DNA of 64,000 bases from CAWEPK01 sp963835595 (GTDB lineage: Bacteria > Desulfobacterota > Syntrophorhabdia > Syntrophorhabdales > WCHB1-27). Made by a program: the position numbers and the translations under genes. Within the stretch, counting starts at the first letter, position 1. The number at the start of each line of letters is the position of its first letter. Below, one piece after another: positions 34,621 to 44,630 of the stretch. The stretch covers positions 1,674,001 through 1,738,000 of the forward strand of contig CAWIGL010000002.1 of the NCBI GenBank assembly GCA_963835595.1, read 5' to 3'. The notes under the pieces are model-generated. The model worked only from the letters and a program-made list of their open reading frames with translations, was not told where the DNA came from and searched no databases.

Positions 34621-36150
34621 ATGCGCTTGAGATACCCCCTGCCCGCGTTTCTCGGCACCCTCGCTGTCCTGATAGGCCTGACCTACTGGCGCTGCGCAGC
34701 CTTTCCGTTCTTTCAGGACGACTGGGCATGGCTTTACAACTTCAGCGCGGCCGATCCGTCCTCCGTCATTCACTCGGTACTCTCCTTCAAGGGGAAGCTT
34801 TTCTACCGGCCCTTATCCCAGCTGTACATGCTCGCCATGTACCGTCTGTTCGGGGCCGACCCCACTCCGTTTCACGTGGCGGCGCTCTCGATCCATTTCC
34901 TCAACGCCGTCATGGTCGCCTTCATTATCAGAAAGATAACGGGCAACAGCAGGATCGCCTACGTCGCCTCCCTGCTGTACGCCGTCTCGCTCTCGGTCAA
35001 CCTGGACCCCCTGCTGTGGATGGTCGGCTCTTATGAGCTGCTGTGCGCCTTCTTTTTCTTTCTATCGTTTCTGCTTTATCTGCACGGGAGGCTTTTCCTG
35101 AGCGTTGCCTCGTTTGCATGCAGCCTTCTGTCCAAGGAATCGAGCCTGTTGCTGCCGGCGATTTTTCTTTCATACAGACTGATCTACCGCACACGGTCCG
35201 AAGACCGGGAAGAGGCCCCTTCCGGCAGGGGCGAGGTTGCGGCCGGCATCCTTTTCGCCCTCGTAATGGCGGGGAGCCTGCTTCCGAAAGTCGCCTCGGG
35301 CATATTCTACGTCAACTTCCCCTCGACGCACCCTTACCTGGTGAAGCCCCTCGGCGCGCACGTGCCCATAAACCTGTACGCGTATACCGCCTGGATGCTC
35401 AGGACGTTCCTGCCTTTCTTCACGATACGGCAACCCGCATTCGTGGCCTTCTTCCTGCTGGTCGGCTTTTGTCTCCTCCTGTGCCTGAAGAACGTACTCC
35501 TCAAGCGAAAAGAGAGGGATGTCGCCGCGCATATCCTTTTTTTCTTCCTGTGGGCCGGTTTTGCGCTGGTGCCCGCCATAATGCTCGTAAACCATCGATT
35601 TTCGTACTACAGCGTCTATGCCCTGCCCGCGTTTGCGGCGCTCGTCTTTATGCTTTTCGAGAACGGGTCGGGCCTAAAAACCGCCCGGCTCGACATCATT
35701 GCCGCGTGCGTCGTCATTGCCGTTGCGGGCGCCTCGATATACCAGTCTGGGGAAATATTCCGGCATGGGCGGCACGATACCGTAAGGCGCGCCCTTGCGG
35801 CGGATGGGCTGCGGCGCGACCTGCTGCGGCGCCTGCCTGCGCTTCCGCACGGGGCGGTCCTCATTTTCGACGGGGTCGATACGGACGCCTTCGCCAATGA
35901 GTACGGCCCACGCTTCTGGTACAGGGACGGGAGCATCGACGTCTACACGTTCGCCCAGATAAAATCCGATGAAAACGGGATTTATGTCCTCGATGTTTCT
36001 GATGAAAGCGAGAAGGTGACCCTCCTGGGCGAGGAATACCGGAAGCGCTACATAGAGCCGGCAAAGGCATACGTTTTGAGAGCCACAGAAAACGGGCTGG
36101 CCCTTGTGGACATAAGGAGCGTTTTCCCAAGCCTGATGAAAGATTCCTGA
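34621..36150 (+). CDS. GT-C-like polytopic membrane protein
   Basis: 509 residues with about ten helices and a large extracytoplasmic C-terminal segment (~residues 400-505). The first loop carries FFQDDWAWLYNF, a DD motif at the position where GT-C glycosyltransferases (PMT/ArnT class) hold their catalytic Asp, followed by FYRPLSQLYMLAMYRLFGAD. It probably uses a polyprenyl-phosphate sugar donor on the periplasmic side to decorate the polymer or a lipid. It is 11 bases upstream of the MBOAT gene. No exact family assignment is possible by eye. Confidence 0.65.
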   Translation: MRLRYPLPAFLGTLAVLIGLTYWRCAAFPFFQDDWAWLYNFSAADPSSVIHSVLSFKGKLFYRPLSQLYMLAMYRLFGADPTPFHVAALSIHFLNAVMVAFIIRKITGNSRIAYVASLLYAVSLSVNLDPLLWMVGSYELLCAFFFFLSFLLYLHGRLFLSVASFACSLLSKESSLLLPAIFLSYRLIYRTRSEDREEAPSGRGEVAAGILFALVMAGSLLPKVASGIFYVNFPSTHPYLVKPLGAHVPINLYAYTAWMLRTFLPFFTIRQPAFVAFFLLVGFCLLLCLKNVLLKRKERDVAAHILFFFLWAGFALVPAIMLVNHRFSYYSVYALPAFAALVFMLFENGSGLKTARLDIIAACVVIAVAGASIYQSGEIFRHGRHDTVRRALAADGLRRDLLRRLPALPHGAVLIFDGVDTDAFANEYGPRFWYRDGSIDVYTFAQIKSDENGIYVLDVSDESEKVTLLGEEYRKRYIEPAKAYVLRATENGLALVDIRSVFPSLMKDS

Positions 36151-36161
36151 CAGACCTTGCC

Positions 36162-37634
36162 ATGCTCTTCAATTCCATAGAGTTTCTTATTTTCTTTCCC
36201 ATCGTGGTCACCCTCTACTTCCTGATGCCCCACGGGTATCGCTGGGCGTTCCTGCTCCTTGCCAGCTCGGTCTTTTACATGGCGTTCATTCCCGCCTATC
36301 TCGCGGTTATCGCTGCAATCGTCGCTATCGGCTACGTCTTCGGGCTGATTATTGAAAGGACGAGCGGCACAGGCAGGAAATGCGCGCTGGCAGCGGGTAT
36401 AGTGCTCACGTGCTCCGTGCTCTTTGCGTTCAAGTACCTTGGCTTCTTTGAAGGCTGTCTGGTCGCCGCCGCCCGTTTCTTCTCCTGGCGTTACTCGCCC
36501 CACGTGCTCAGCATAATTATGCCGTTGGGCCTTTCCTTCAACAGTTTTCAGAGCATGGCCTACCTGATCGAAGTCTACAGGGGCAAACAGAAAGCGGAGA
36601 GACATCCCGGCTATTACGCCCTTTTCGTGATGTTTTTTCCGCAGCTCGTGGCCGGTCCCATAGGGAGGCCGCAGCAATTGCTCCATCAGTTCCGGGAAAG
36701 GCACGAATTTTCCTATGTCATGGCGACGAACGGCCTCAAGCTGATGGTGTGGGGGCTTTTCAAGAAGGTGGTCGTGGCGGACCGCCTGGGCCTGCTGGTA
36801 ACGACGGTATTCGGAAACCCCAGGGAGTATACCGGACCGTCGCTGGCGCTGGCGACGATATTCTTTGCTTTCCAGATATACTACGACTTTTCCGGTTACT
36901 CGGACATTGCCATAGGGTCTGCGCAGGTCATGGGTTTCAGTCTGATGGAAAACTTCAGGAACCCTTACCATGCCGGCTCGGTTGTCGAGTTCTGGCAGAG
37001 GTGGCACATTTCCCTTTCCACCTGGTTCAGGGACTATCTCTACATTCCGCTCGGAGGCAACAGGGTCTCCGTGCCGAGATGGTGCGCCAATATCATGGTC
37101 ACCTTCCTCGTGAGCGGCTTGTGGCACGGCGCGAACTGGACGTTCATCGCCTGGGGCGCCGTTCACGGCCTCTACTATCTCATCTCCCGCCGGACTGCCG
37201 GCCTCAGGCGGGCGCTCACCCCCCTCTTTTTCCTGGACAGGCGCCCCTCGCTGCACATGGGCCTCCGGGTGCTTATCACTTTCGTCCTCGTCTCTTTTGC
37301 CTGGATATTCTTCGTTTCCAAGGGCCTCACGGATGCGCTTTACGTGGTCTCCCACCTCTTCAGCGGGTACGGAAGCATTATAAAACCGGGGTATCTGAAA
37401 GACTTGCTGACAATGGCCAGGCTCGGCCTCGACCATATCCAGCTCGGCATAGCACTGCTGGCCATTCTCTTTGTGGAAATAGTCTCTGTCCTTGAAAAGC
37501 CCGACGGGATGCGGGCAATGTTTTCCGGCCGGTCACCGCTCTTCCGCTGGGGCTTTTATTACACTATCACGGCCGGCACGCTTCTCTTCGGGGTTTTCGA
37601 TAATATGAAGGCGTTCGTTTATTTTCAGTTTTGA
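36162..37634 (+). CDS. MBOAT family O-acyltransferase (AlgI-like)
   Basis: 490 residues and about 11-12 helices. Family hallmarks are LGLSFNSFQSMAYLIEVYRG, FPQLVAGPIGRPQQLLHQF, FSGYSDIAIGSAQVMGFSLM, the FWQRWHISLSTWFRDYLYIP block and the catalytic histidine in SGLWHGANWTFIAWGAVHGL. It transfers acyl groups, usually acetyl, across the membrane onto exopolysaccharide, as AlgI does for alginate. The stop overlaps the next gene's TTG start by four bases, coupling it to the SGNH-like partner as in alg/dlt/patB systems. Confidence 0.9.
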   Translation: MLFNSIEFLIFFPIVVTLYFLMPHGYRWAFLLLASSVFYMAFIPAYLAVIAAIVAIGYVFGLIIERTSGTGRKCALAAGIVLTCSVLFAFKYLGFFEGCLVAAARFFSWRYSPHVLSIIMPLGLSFNSFQSMAYLIEVYRGKQKAERHPGYYALFVMFFPQLVAGPIGRPQQLLHQFRERHEFSYVMATNGLKLMVWGLFKKVVVADRLGLLVTTVFGNPREYTGPSLALATIFFAFQIYYDFSGYSDIAIGSAQVMGFSLMENFRNPYHAGSVVEFWQRWHISLSTWFRDYLYIPLGGNRVSVPRWCANIMVTFLVSGLWHGANWTFIAWGAVHGLYYLISRRTAGLRRALTPLFFLDRRPSLHMGLRVLITFVLVSFAWIFFVSKGLTDALYVVSHLFSGYGSIIKPGYLKDLLTMARLGLDHIQLGIALLAILFVEIVSVLEKPDGMRAMFSGRSPLFRWGFYYTITAGTLLFGVFDNMKAFVYFQF

Positions 37635-38677
37635 AAGAGAGACCGAGATACCGGGAGTTCTTCTGGAAGGGTTCGGCGCTGGCCGCCGCCGTAGCGTGCA
37701 GCATCGCAATCATTGCAGTGGCGCCGATCAAGTACGGGTATCACTTTGCCTCCATTATAGACAAGTACGAGATGGTCCGCCGCGACGTGACGGTCCCGAA
37801 GCCCCTGATCGTCTTCACGGGCGGAAGCGGCCTGTGGTGCGGGCTCGACAGCCCCCGCGTCAGCGCAGAGACGGGCTACAACGTAGCAAATACGGGGCTT
37901 TATCGAGAGTTCGGCCTGGTCTTTATACCCAAGGCGGTGCTCGTCTTACTCCGCAAGGGCGATGTCGTGGTGATCGTCCCTGAGTACCACATACTCTACG
38001 AATCGACCATATATTCTGTGCCGCGCGCCCGGAAGTGGTTTCTCGCCATGTCCCCGGCCCTGGCCATCAGGGACCTGTATTCGGGCTGGGCCGATACGGG
38101 CGCTATTCTTAATGACATTGCGAGCCTCTGCCAGTATAAAATCGTCGGGCTGGCGCGCGGCTTGCTTTTTCCTCCCTTTGAGAACCCGTTTGGAAGGGGC
38201 TACGTGAATTATTCCAGGAAGGCGAATAAATTGGGAGACAGCCTTGGGGGGGAGTTTCCGAGCCTCAGCAAAGAGCATATGATGAATTTCGGGTCAGTTT
38301 TTCCCGACCAGGGGCTGGACGCCGACATATATCGGCAGTTGAACGATTTTGCATCGACGGCGAAGGCCAAGGGGGTCGAGGTTTTTTTCTGTTTCCCGGC
38401 AATCCCAACGGCAGAATACGAGCGCAACCGCAAGCAACTGGACGGGCTCTGCGCAGCGCTGAAAAAAAAGCTCGATATGCCCGTCCTCGGCTCTCCCTCC
38501 GATTTCACCCTTGGCTACGGTTATTTCACGGATTCGATCTACCATCTAAACGAGGCGGGAAAGGTGATAAGAACGAAGAAGCTGATACATCTTTTGCAGG
38601 AGCATCTGCAGCCCGTCGGGAGACCGGCGGCGCGGCAGTCCCAATCTCCGGGGACCGGGAGGCAGGCCCGTGGCTAA
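37631..38677 (+). CDS. SGNH/AlgJ-like periplasmic partner of the MBOAT acyltransferase
   Basis: 348 residues. One N-terminal membrane helix (about residues 13-33), then a periplasmic domain. LIVFTGGSGLWCGLDS resembles block I of SGNH hydrolases with GGS for GDS, and FTDSIYHLNEAGKVIRTKKL supplies the C-terminal DxxH dyad. These make it a likely serine-type acyl-transfer or acyl-esterase partner acting after the MBOAT exports the acyl group. The start is TTG 37631 within the previous stop (TTGA). The Arg/Gln-rich C-terminus overlaps the next gene by eight bases. Confidence 0.72.
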   Translation: MKERPRYREFFWKGSALAAAVACSIAIIAVAPIKYGYHFASIIDKYEMVRRDVTVPKPLIVFTGGSGLWCGLDSPRVSAETGYNVANTGLYREFGLVFIPKAVLVLLRKGDVVVIVPEYHILYESTIYSVPRARKWFLAMSPALAIRDLYSGWADTGAILNDIASLCQYKIVGLARGLLFPPFENPFGRGYVNYSRKANKLGDSLGGEFPSLSKEHMMNFGSVFPDQGLDADIYRQLNDFASTAKAKGVEVFFCFPAIPTAEYERNRKQLDGLCAALKKKLDMPVLGSPSDFTLGYGYFTDSIYHLNEAGKVIRTKKLIHLLQEHLQPVGRPAARQSQSPGTGRQARG

Positions 38678-40295
38678 AGGCAAGGGACCGTATTCATTCG
38701 CCTTGCTCGGCCTTTCCGTCCTGATCGTCTACCTCCTGACCCTTTCAAGGAATTATCTCGGCGACGGCATTCAGTTCGTGGCCGCCACGGAATCGGGCGA
38801 TGTCTCGCTCATGCCGAACCACATGCTTTATAATGCCTCTATCTTCGGGTGGTACACGGTGTGGAAGCTCCTGGGGTGGACGGGAAACGCCATTCTCCCC
38901 TTGCAGGTGTTCAGCGCCTTTTGGGGGGCCTTTTCCGTAGCCCTCTTCTCGCTCCTTATCTGGAGGATAACCGGCGCGCCGAAGGTTACGGGCCTCGTTA
39001 CCTTCGGGTTCGGAACGTGCTTCGCCGTCTGGCTCTTCAGCACGGATGTGGAGGTCGTCACATTCCCCCTTGCCCTGAACGTCTTGTTGTTGATTGCGGC
39101 GATAACGTCGTCTGCACCCTGGTTTGGCAGGCTGCGCAATGCAGCGGCGACGGGCCTCTTGACGTCCGCCGCCATACTCTCCTACCAGACCGGCGTCTTC
39201 ATGGTCCCGGCCGTCGGGCTTGCCTATATCATGCGGGACCTCGGCGCGTCTGCGTCGAAAAAACGGCTGATAGCCGTTTACCTCCTCACGGTCCTCGTCG
39301 TCGTCTCCGGGTGCTATCTTCTCGTCGCGCGGGCGGCATATAACGTTTCAACGGTGAGGGGATTTGTGCACTGGCAGTTCTTTATGAAAGAAGCGGGACT
39401 CTGGGGCGTCTTTACCAGGCAAAGTATTCCGACGGGCATGTTCGGATTCGTGCGGAGCCTATCGAGTTTCCCCGGCCTCAACTATATAGCGGGCATCAGG
39501 ACGTTCTTCATGTTCGCCCCTCTGTGGCAAAAGGCGCTGCTCGTATGTTACTACGCGATGTTGTCTGCGATGGGGGTATACGTCTCTTTCAAGCTCCTCG
39601 TCCATTGGCGGGGCCTGTTCGGCCGTTACCGCCTGCCGTTGACCCTGTTCGCGGTATCGGGGCTCCTGTACGCGGCCTTCGCCTTATACTGGATACCGGC
39701 CGACATCCAGTTCTGGGTGCCTGTTGTCGCATCCTGGTGGGGCGCGATCGGCCTGGTCCTTGCTTTTTATTCCGAGGAAGGACGGCGGAACGGGCGGTCG
39801 GGGATCGTGTCGTCCCGGCCCGGCGCGGTTGCGGTCGCCTTTGTCTGCATCATAAGTCTCGTAAATTTTTTCGGCACTATCCTCCCCAACACGAGCATCA
39901 GGAACAACATCGAGTACAATGTCGCCGCGGGTCTCAAGGACTTGGCGAAGAAGAACGACCTGATTATCACCTCGGGCGCCGACAGGCTGTCTCTCTATAT
40001 TCCCTATTTTTTTCATAAGAATGTGCTCTCCATCTTTCTGTTGGGTATTCAGGACAGGTCCGGGGAGGACCTGCTGCCGGAGATCGACCGGAGGATAAAT
40101 GATACAGTCTCGGCAGGAAATGACGTATACTTTGTCGGCATGAGGCCTGGACGGTTCGTGCTCTGGAAAGAGATGAAGAGGCTTGGGGTAGATCAAAGCT
40201 TCGTTGACCGGTACGATGTAACGGTGTGCGCCCGTGTATGCGGCGAGGAAATCCTGAAGCTGAAGCCCGGCTCGCACCGTCATGGAACGGAATAG
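38670..40295 (+). CDS. Polytopic membrane protein, GT-C-like
   Basis: 541 residues with roughly 10-11 membrane helices and a soluble C-terminal domain of about 130 residues. The opening LSRNYLGDGIQFVAATESGD has a single acidic cluster (GDG) in the first extracytoplasmic loop, as in divergent GT-C enzymes. PNHMLYN and LFSTDVEVVTFPLALNVLLL follow. The start is GTG 38670, overlapping the previous gene. It is probably a membrane glycosyltransferase or polymer-processing protein of the locus; I cannot assign a family with confidence. Confidence 0.6.
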   Translation: MAKGKGPYSFALLGLSVLIVYLLTLSRNYLGDGIQFVAATESGDVSLMPNHMLYNASIFGWYTVWKLLGWTGNAILPLQVFSAFWGAFSVALFSLLIWRITGAPKVTGLVTFGFGTCFAVWLFSTDVEVVTFPLALNVLLLIAAITSSAPWFGRLRNAAATGLLTSAAILSYQTGVFMVPAVGLAYIMRDLGASASKKRLIAVYLLTVLVVVSGCYLLVARAAYNVSTVRGFVHWQFFMKEAGLWGVFTRQSIPTGMFGFVRSLSSFPGLNYIAGIRTFFMFAPLWQKALLVCYYAMLSAMGVYVSFKLLVHWRGLFGRYRLPLTLFAVSGLLYAAFALYWIPADIQFWVPVVASWWGAIGLVLAFYSEEGRRNGRSGIVSSRPGAVAVAFVCIISLVNFFGTILPNTSIRNNIEYNVAAGLKDLAKKNDLIITSGADRLSLYIPYFFHKNVLSIFLLGIQDRSGEDLLPEIDRRINDTVSAGNDVYFVGMRPGRFVLWKEMKRLGVDQSFVDRYDVTVCARVCGEEILKLKPGSHRHGTE

Positions 40296-40342
40296 ACTTA
40301 AGGGCCGTATACGAATGTTAAGGTCACGGTCGGGTACGAGAA

Positions 40343-41791
40343 ATGCTTAGGGACAAGGAGACTTACTATTCGCCGCTGCTCTTTTTTCTGGACTGCGTGG
40401 CGACGTTTATTTCATACATCATCTCTGTGTTTCTCTACCTGTGCTTCATCGCGGAAATTCCGCAAGACCTGCCGCCTTTGCGATTCGTGGCTTCCCCCGG
40501 CTTCCACTGGGACAGTATGCTCCACCTTCTGCCCGTCGTCATCATACCGTTCATGTTTTTCTTACAGTTCTGGACCCGGGACGCATCCTATGAAAGGCAC
40601 AGGCTGAGAGAGAGCCTCTTCGGGATGGTCCTTCCGTCCCTTTTCGTCTTCATCGTTTTCCTGTGCATGGTCGTCGTCCATCCGGGCCTGATCGTCTATA
40701 CGTGGTTCGTCGTCATCTTTGCGGCCATGCTCTGGCTCCTCCTGATGGCCGACAGGGCACTGATGCAGCGGGTGATAAGCGTCTCATCGCGGAGGAAGAA
40801 ATCGCTGAGGTATCTCCTCGTCGTCGGGACCGACGCGTCTTCCCTGAACATAGCCCGCTCGTTGACCGCGCGCCGTGAATGGGGGATAAAGATAGTCGGT
40901 CTGCTGACAGGCAATGAGTCAGAGGTGGGGACGCAGATCGGCGGGTTCAGTGTCCTGGGCAAGACGGACGATCTCTTCCTGATCCTCGAAAAGTATGTGG
41001 TCGACTGCGTGGTTTTGGCAGAAGAGACGAGCAACCAACAGGACATCCAGAGCATCGCCCTGCGCTGCCCTGTCGTGGGTGTAGACTTCATCCTCAACGT
41101 TTCCGCCTTTGTCAAAAAGGTCAGCTACGTCGGGTTCGAAGGCATGCAAGACTATTCGTTCATCGTCTTCAAGCCCGTGTGGCGCAGGCCGGAGCTGCTG
41201 TTCATAAAGCGGCTCACCGATCTTTTAGTCTCAGGGATCGTTATCGTTCTCTGCGTGCCGTTCTGGATCGTGATCCCGATACTGATCAAGAAGGATTCCC
41301 CCGGACCCGTTTTCTACGTGCAGGACCGGGTAGGCAAAAATGGAAGGCTCTTCTCCATGTTCAAGTTCCGTTCCATGGTGCATGGGGCGGACAGAATGCA
41401 GGACCAGGTAATGCACCTCAACGAGATGGACGGCCCTGTCTTCAAGATAAAGAACGACCCGCGCCTCACCCGGATCGGCATGTTCCTGCGGCGCACCAGC
41501 TTAGACGAGCTGCCCCAGTTGTTCAACGTCTTCAACGGCACGATGAGCCTTGTCGGCCCGAGGCCGCCCATTGTCAAAGAGGTTTCTCAATACCGCCCCT
41601 GGCAGCGCAAGCGGCTGTCGGTTACGCCGGGGGTTACGTGCCTGTGGCAGGTAACGGGAAGGAATGAAGTCAAATTCGATGAGTGGATGAAGCTTGACAT
41701 GCAATATATCGACAACTGGTCGCTCGCTCTGGATGTCAAGATTCTGCTGCGAACCATAAAGGCGGTGGTAGAACGCAGGGGAGCCCTATAA
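40343..41791 (+). CDS. Initiating polyprenyl glycosylphosphotransferase (WbaP/WcaJ-like)
   Basis: 482 residues. Four or five N-terminal helices, a CoA-binding-like middle domain (LRYLLVVGTDASSLNIARSL ... GGFSVLGKTDDLFLILEKYV), a re-entrant helix (LTDLLVSGIVIVLCVPFWIV) and the C-terminal catalytic bacterial sugar transferase domain: KKDSPGPVFYVQDRVGKNGR, MFKFRSMV, LRRTSLDELPQLFNVFNGTM and SLVGPRPPI. It transfers a sugar-1-phosphate to undecaprenyl phosphate and so starts each exopolysaccharide repeat unit. The stop overlaps the TPR gene start by one base. Confidence 0.9.
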   Translation: MLRDKETYYSPLLFFLDCVATFISYIISVFLYLCFIAEIPQDLPPLRFVASPGFHWDSMLHLLPVVIIPFMFFLQFWTRDASYERHRLRESLFGMVLPSLFVFIVFLCMVVVHPGLIVYTWFVVIFAAMLWLLLMADRALMQRVISVSSRRKKSLRYLLVVGTDASSLNIARSLTARREWGIKIVGLLTGNESEVGTQIGGFSVLGKTDDLFLILEKYVVDCVVLAEETSNQQDIQSIALRCPVVGVDFILNVSAFVKKVSYVGFEGMQDYSFIVFKPVWRRPELLFIKRLTDLLVSGIVIVLCVPFWIVIPILIKKDSPGPVFYVQDRVGKNGRLFSMFKFRSMVHGADRMQDQVMHLNEMDGPVFKIKNDPRLTRIGMFLRRTSLDELPQLFNVFNGTMSLVGPRPPIVKEVSQYRPWQRKRLSVTPGVTCLWQVTGRNEVKFDEWMKLDMQYIDNWSLALDVKILLRTIKAVVERRGAL

Positions 41792-43395
41792 TGAGGATGT
41801 TCAAACGGATCTGGACGCTGGGAAGCAACGAGCTTTACAATGAGGCAATGCAGCTCTTCAACGAACACAATTACAGGGGGGCCATTGCGAAATTCGAGGA
41901 GCTGCTGGCGCAAAAGCGGTCGCGCAAGAGCCTGCACTATAACCTCTCCCTCGTATATGCAAGCCAGTCGCACAGGAACCTGGGGGTTGTCCTCTTCGCG
42001 ACGGGAAGCTACCGCGAGGCGCTGGAGGAATTCAAGCTGGCCCTCCATTTCAACCCCGATTATAACGAGCTCAACTATTTCATCGGCGTCTGCCAGAACA
42101 ACCTGGGGGATTTCTTGGGCGCCATAGAGAGCTTCAACACGGTCCTCTCGGTCGATCCCCACAACCTCCCCGTGGCGCTCAGGCTCGGCGTAGTCCTGCA
42201 CAACAACAAGATGTGGGACAGGGCGATATCCCTTTACAAAGAGATACTCCTCAAGAACCCTCACTACGCGGACATCCATTACAACCTCGGCCTTGCGTGC
42301 CTCGGCCAGGGACAGGTCGCGCGCGCCCTCGCGGCGTTCGAGTCGGCCCTTGAGATAAACCCCAATTACCTCCAGGCGCGCATAAAGATCGTCGTCGCCC
42401 ACATCTACCTGGGCAAGCTGGATGAGGCGTTCGCCGAGTTGTCGAGCCTTATCTCCTCATTCCCCGATTACGCCGACCTCCACTATTATCTGGGGCTCGT
42501 CCGGACGTCCCGCAGCGAGTGGGAAGAGGCCAAGAGCAGCTTCGCGCGCGCCCTGGAGATCAACCCTTCCTATAAGGAGGCCAAGATCAAGCTGGCGGCC
42601 GTCTACTGCTACCTCGACCAGTTCGACAAGGGGCTGCAAGAGCTGGAACAGCTTCACGCCGTCGACCCAGGCGACGGAGACGTGGCCACGATGCTCCTCG
42701 CCATCCGGGGCGTCCTCTCTTCCGCCAGGGGCGAAAACTTTGCGGGCCTGCTGCGGAAGATGCTGAAAGACCGGGAGATCACCAAAAATATGCCGGAGTT
42801 CAACAAGTCGATAAGGATCAACCCCGATGTCTCCGAGATGGTCGCCGTCATCCTGAGCGTCGCCGACGAGGACGCCTCCCTTACGGCGATGCTGATCCCT
42901 CTCGTGAAGAACCACATCGTGGAGCACCCCGCCTACCCCGATGTCCACAACAGCCTTGGCACGCTTTACATGAAGGTGAACCAGCCGGCAGAGGCGGAGG
43001 CGTGCTTTGCCGAGGCGGTAAGGCTCAACCCCCAGTACGTGAAAGCAAGGCTCAACCTTTTTTACGCCCTGAAATCGTTAGGAAAGCACGAAGAGGCGGC
43101 CGGCCACGGGGCCTTGCTCGCAGCCGCCGGCGTCTCCTACCCCGATTTCTACTGCGCCCTGGCGGAGGTATGCCTCGAAGGCTCGCGGTTCCAGGAGGCC
43201 AGGGCCCACTCGGTCAAGGCCGTCGAGCTGAACCCCTATTACGCGAGGGTGCATTACGTCCTCGGCCGATGTCATGAGGCTGACGGTGAGAAGGGCCTTG
43301 CCCTGGAACAGTACGAGACGTGCCTGGAGATGAAGCCGCCCCACGAGATCCAGGTCTTCGTGCAGGACCGTATCAGTAAATTGCAGCAGGCCTAG
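41791..43395 (+). CDS. TPR-repeat protein of the exopolysaccharide locus
   Basis: 534 residues almost wholly made of 34-residue tetratricopeptide repeats, for example LGVVLFATGSYREALEEFKL and YNLGLACLGQGQVARALAAF, about 11-13 in two blocks separated by residues ~290-380. No signal peptide or membrane segment is visible, so it is probably cytoplasmic or peripheral, a scaffold analogous to TPR proteins in alginate and cellulose export systems. Translationally coupled to the initiating transferase (ATAATG). It ends the rightward part of the locus. Confidence 0.82.
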   Translation: MRMFKRIWTLGSNELYNEAMQLFNEHNYRGAIAKFEELLAQKRSRKSLHYNLSLVYASQSHRNLGVVLFATGSYREALEEFKLALHFNPDYNELNYFIGVCQNNLGDFLGAIESFNTVLSVDPHNLPVALRLGVVLHNNKMWDRAISLYKEILLKNPHYADIHYNLGLACLGQGQVARALAAFESALEINPNYLQARIKIVVAHIYLGKLDEAFAELSSLISSFPDYADLHYYLGLVRTSRSEWEEAKSSFARALEINPSYKEAKIKLAAVYCYLDQFDKGLQELEQLHAVDPGDGDVATMLLAIRGVLSSARGENFAGLLRKMLKDREITKNMPEFNKSIRINPDVSEMVAVILSVADEDASLTAMLIPLVKNHIVEHPAYPDVHNSLGTLYMKVNQPAEAEACFAEAVRLNPQYVKARLNLFYALKSLGKHEEAAGHGALLAAAGVSYPDFYCALAEVCLEGSRFQEARAHSVKAVELNPYYARVHYVLGRCHEADGEKGLALEQYETCLEMKPPHEIQVFVQDRISKLQQA

Positions 43396-43410
43396 GCGGC
43401 AGGTCTTTTT

Positions 43411-44424
43411 TCAGGCCGGGCGTCCCCTTTCCAGGGAGCCTTGATGCTCCTTTCCCGTCTCGGCGCCGCCGTAAAGCAGTGAGATGACGCGGCTTCGCGG
43501 GAAGACCAGGGAGACGATCAGGAGCGGCCCTGTGAGACCGACTGCAAAGGTCGCAAATACGATGAGCCGTCCCGGCACGTGGAGGGCGAGCAGCGCGAAC
43601 AGGCTTGGGAAGATAAAAAAGTACTGGAGGAGGTAGATCTGCAGGGAATAACGGCCGATATATTCCAGGAGCCTGGCCGGCAGAAACCTCCCGTAGACGA
43701 AACAGGCCGACAGCACGAACAGCGTGCCCGAAGCTGCAGCGGGGAACTTCAGAAGCGGCGTCGGCCGCAGGCCGTATGCGACGCAGGCGGCGGCGAAAAC
43801 GCATAACGAGCCGATAGGGAGCATCCGCCGCTTGAGCAGGAGGAGGAACCGGTCCCTGCCCATGGCCGCTGTCTTCAGGCCCAGGTAATAATATATGCCG
43901 TAGTAGAGGACGAGGGAAATCCCAAAAAGCCTGACATCGGGCGTCATGACCTGAAAAAAGAGGAAGACCGCCAGAAGCGCGTAAGGGTTGAGCCTCATGA
44001 GCAGCGGCGTGAATGCCCTCATGATGATGAGCGTGTAGAGGAACCAGAGGAACAGGGCAGGGTTGTCGCTGGGGTAGATCAGCATCGTGACGAGGAGGTC
44101 TCTCAGGACCACGGGCCTTTTTGCCAGCCCCGGCACGAGCCATTTGAGAGACGAATAAGTTACCGTTATGGCGAAGTAAGGGATGACGAGGCGCAGCAGC
44201 CTGGGCCAGACGACAGTGCGCCATTCCCTGACCGTGCCGGCCGCTGCCGACTTCAAGGAAAAAAAGCCCGACAGGAAGAAGAAAAGGGGCATGTGAAAGG
44301 CGTAAATGATATTGAACAGGTGGGGGTAAACGTCCTTGATAGGCTCGCTGTGGCCGACGGTAACGAGTAGTATCCCGATTCCCCTGGCGATCTGCATCTC
44401 CCGGATATAGCCCGGCCGGTCCAC
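43411..44424 (-). CDS. Acyltransferase 3 family membrane protein
   Basis: 337 residues, about ten helices. The N-terminus has the catalytic-type motif REMQIARGIGILLVTVGHSE and AFHMPLFFFLSGFFSLKSAA, standard for acetyltransferases of exopolysaccharide sugars. The later pattern ARLLEYIGRYSLQIYLLQYF is also typical. It converges with the TPR gene (15 bases apart), so it is a separate transcription unit at the edge of the locus. The 206 bases upstream, to the flavoprotein start, are AT-rich and likely hold divergent promoters, including TATAAT at 44604-44609. Confidence 0.82.
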   Translation of the reverse strand: MDRPGYIREMQIARGIGILLVTVGHSEPIKDVYPHLFNIIYAFHMPLFFFLSGFFSLKSAAAGTVREWRTVVWPRLLRLVIPYFAITVTYSSLKWLVPGLAKRPVVLRDLLVTMLIYPSDNPALFLWFLYTLIIMRAFTPLLMRLNPYALLAVFLFFQVMTPDVRLFGISLVLYYGIYYYLGLKTAAMGRDRFLLLLKRRMLPIGSLCVFAAACVAYGLRPTPLLKFPAAASGTLFVLSACFVYGRFLPARLLEYIGRYSLQIYLLQYFFIFPSLFALLALHVPGRLIVFATFAVGLTGPLLIVSLVFPRSRVISLLYGGAETGKEHQGSLERGRPA

Positions 44425-44630
44425 GGGGTTGATTTAATTACAGATCGCGCACCTTGTCAATAGCAAAGCCAAAGCAGGGGGAGCGCGGCAGCTTTCAAGC
44501 CTTTCTATTGTACGCCTGCATGAATACTATTTTCAAACGGCCGGCATCTCCCGCAGGGAGAGAGCGGTACATATTATACCGTATACATTATAAATAATAG
44601 TTGTATAATGAAAGAAAGGTTGCGCCGTTT

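Noticed and set aside
36048..37436. 462-residue minus-strand open frame
   Set aside because: Shadow of the MBOAT gene, which has all family motifs on the plus strand.
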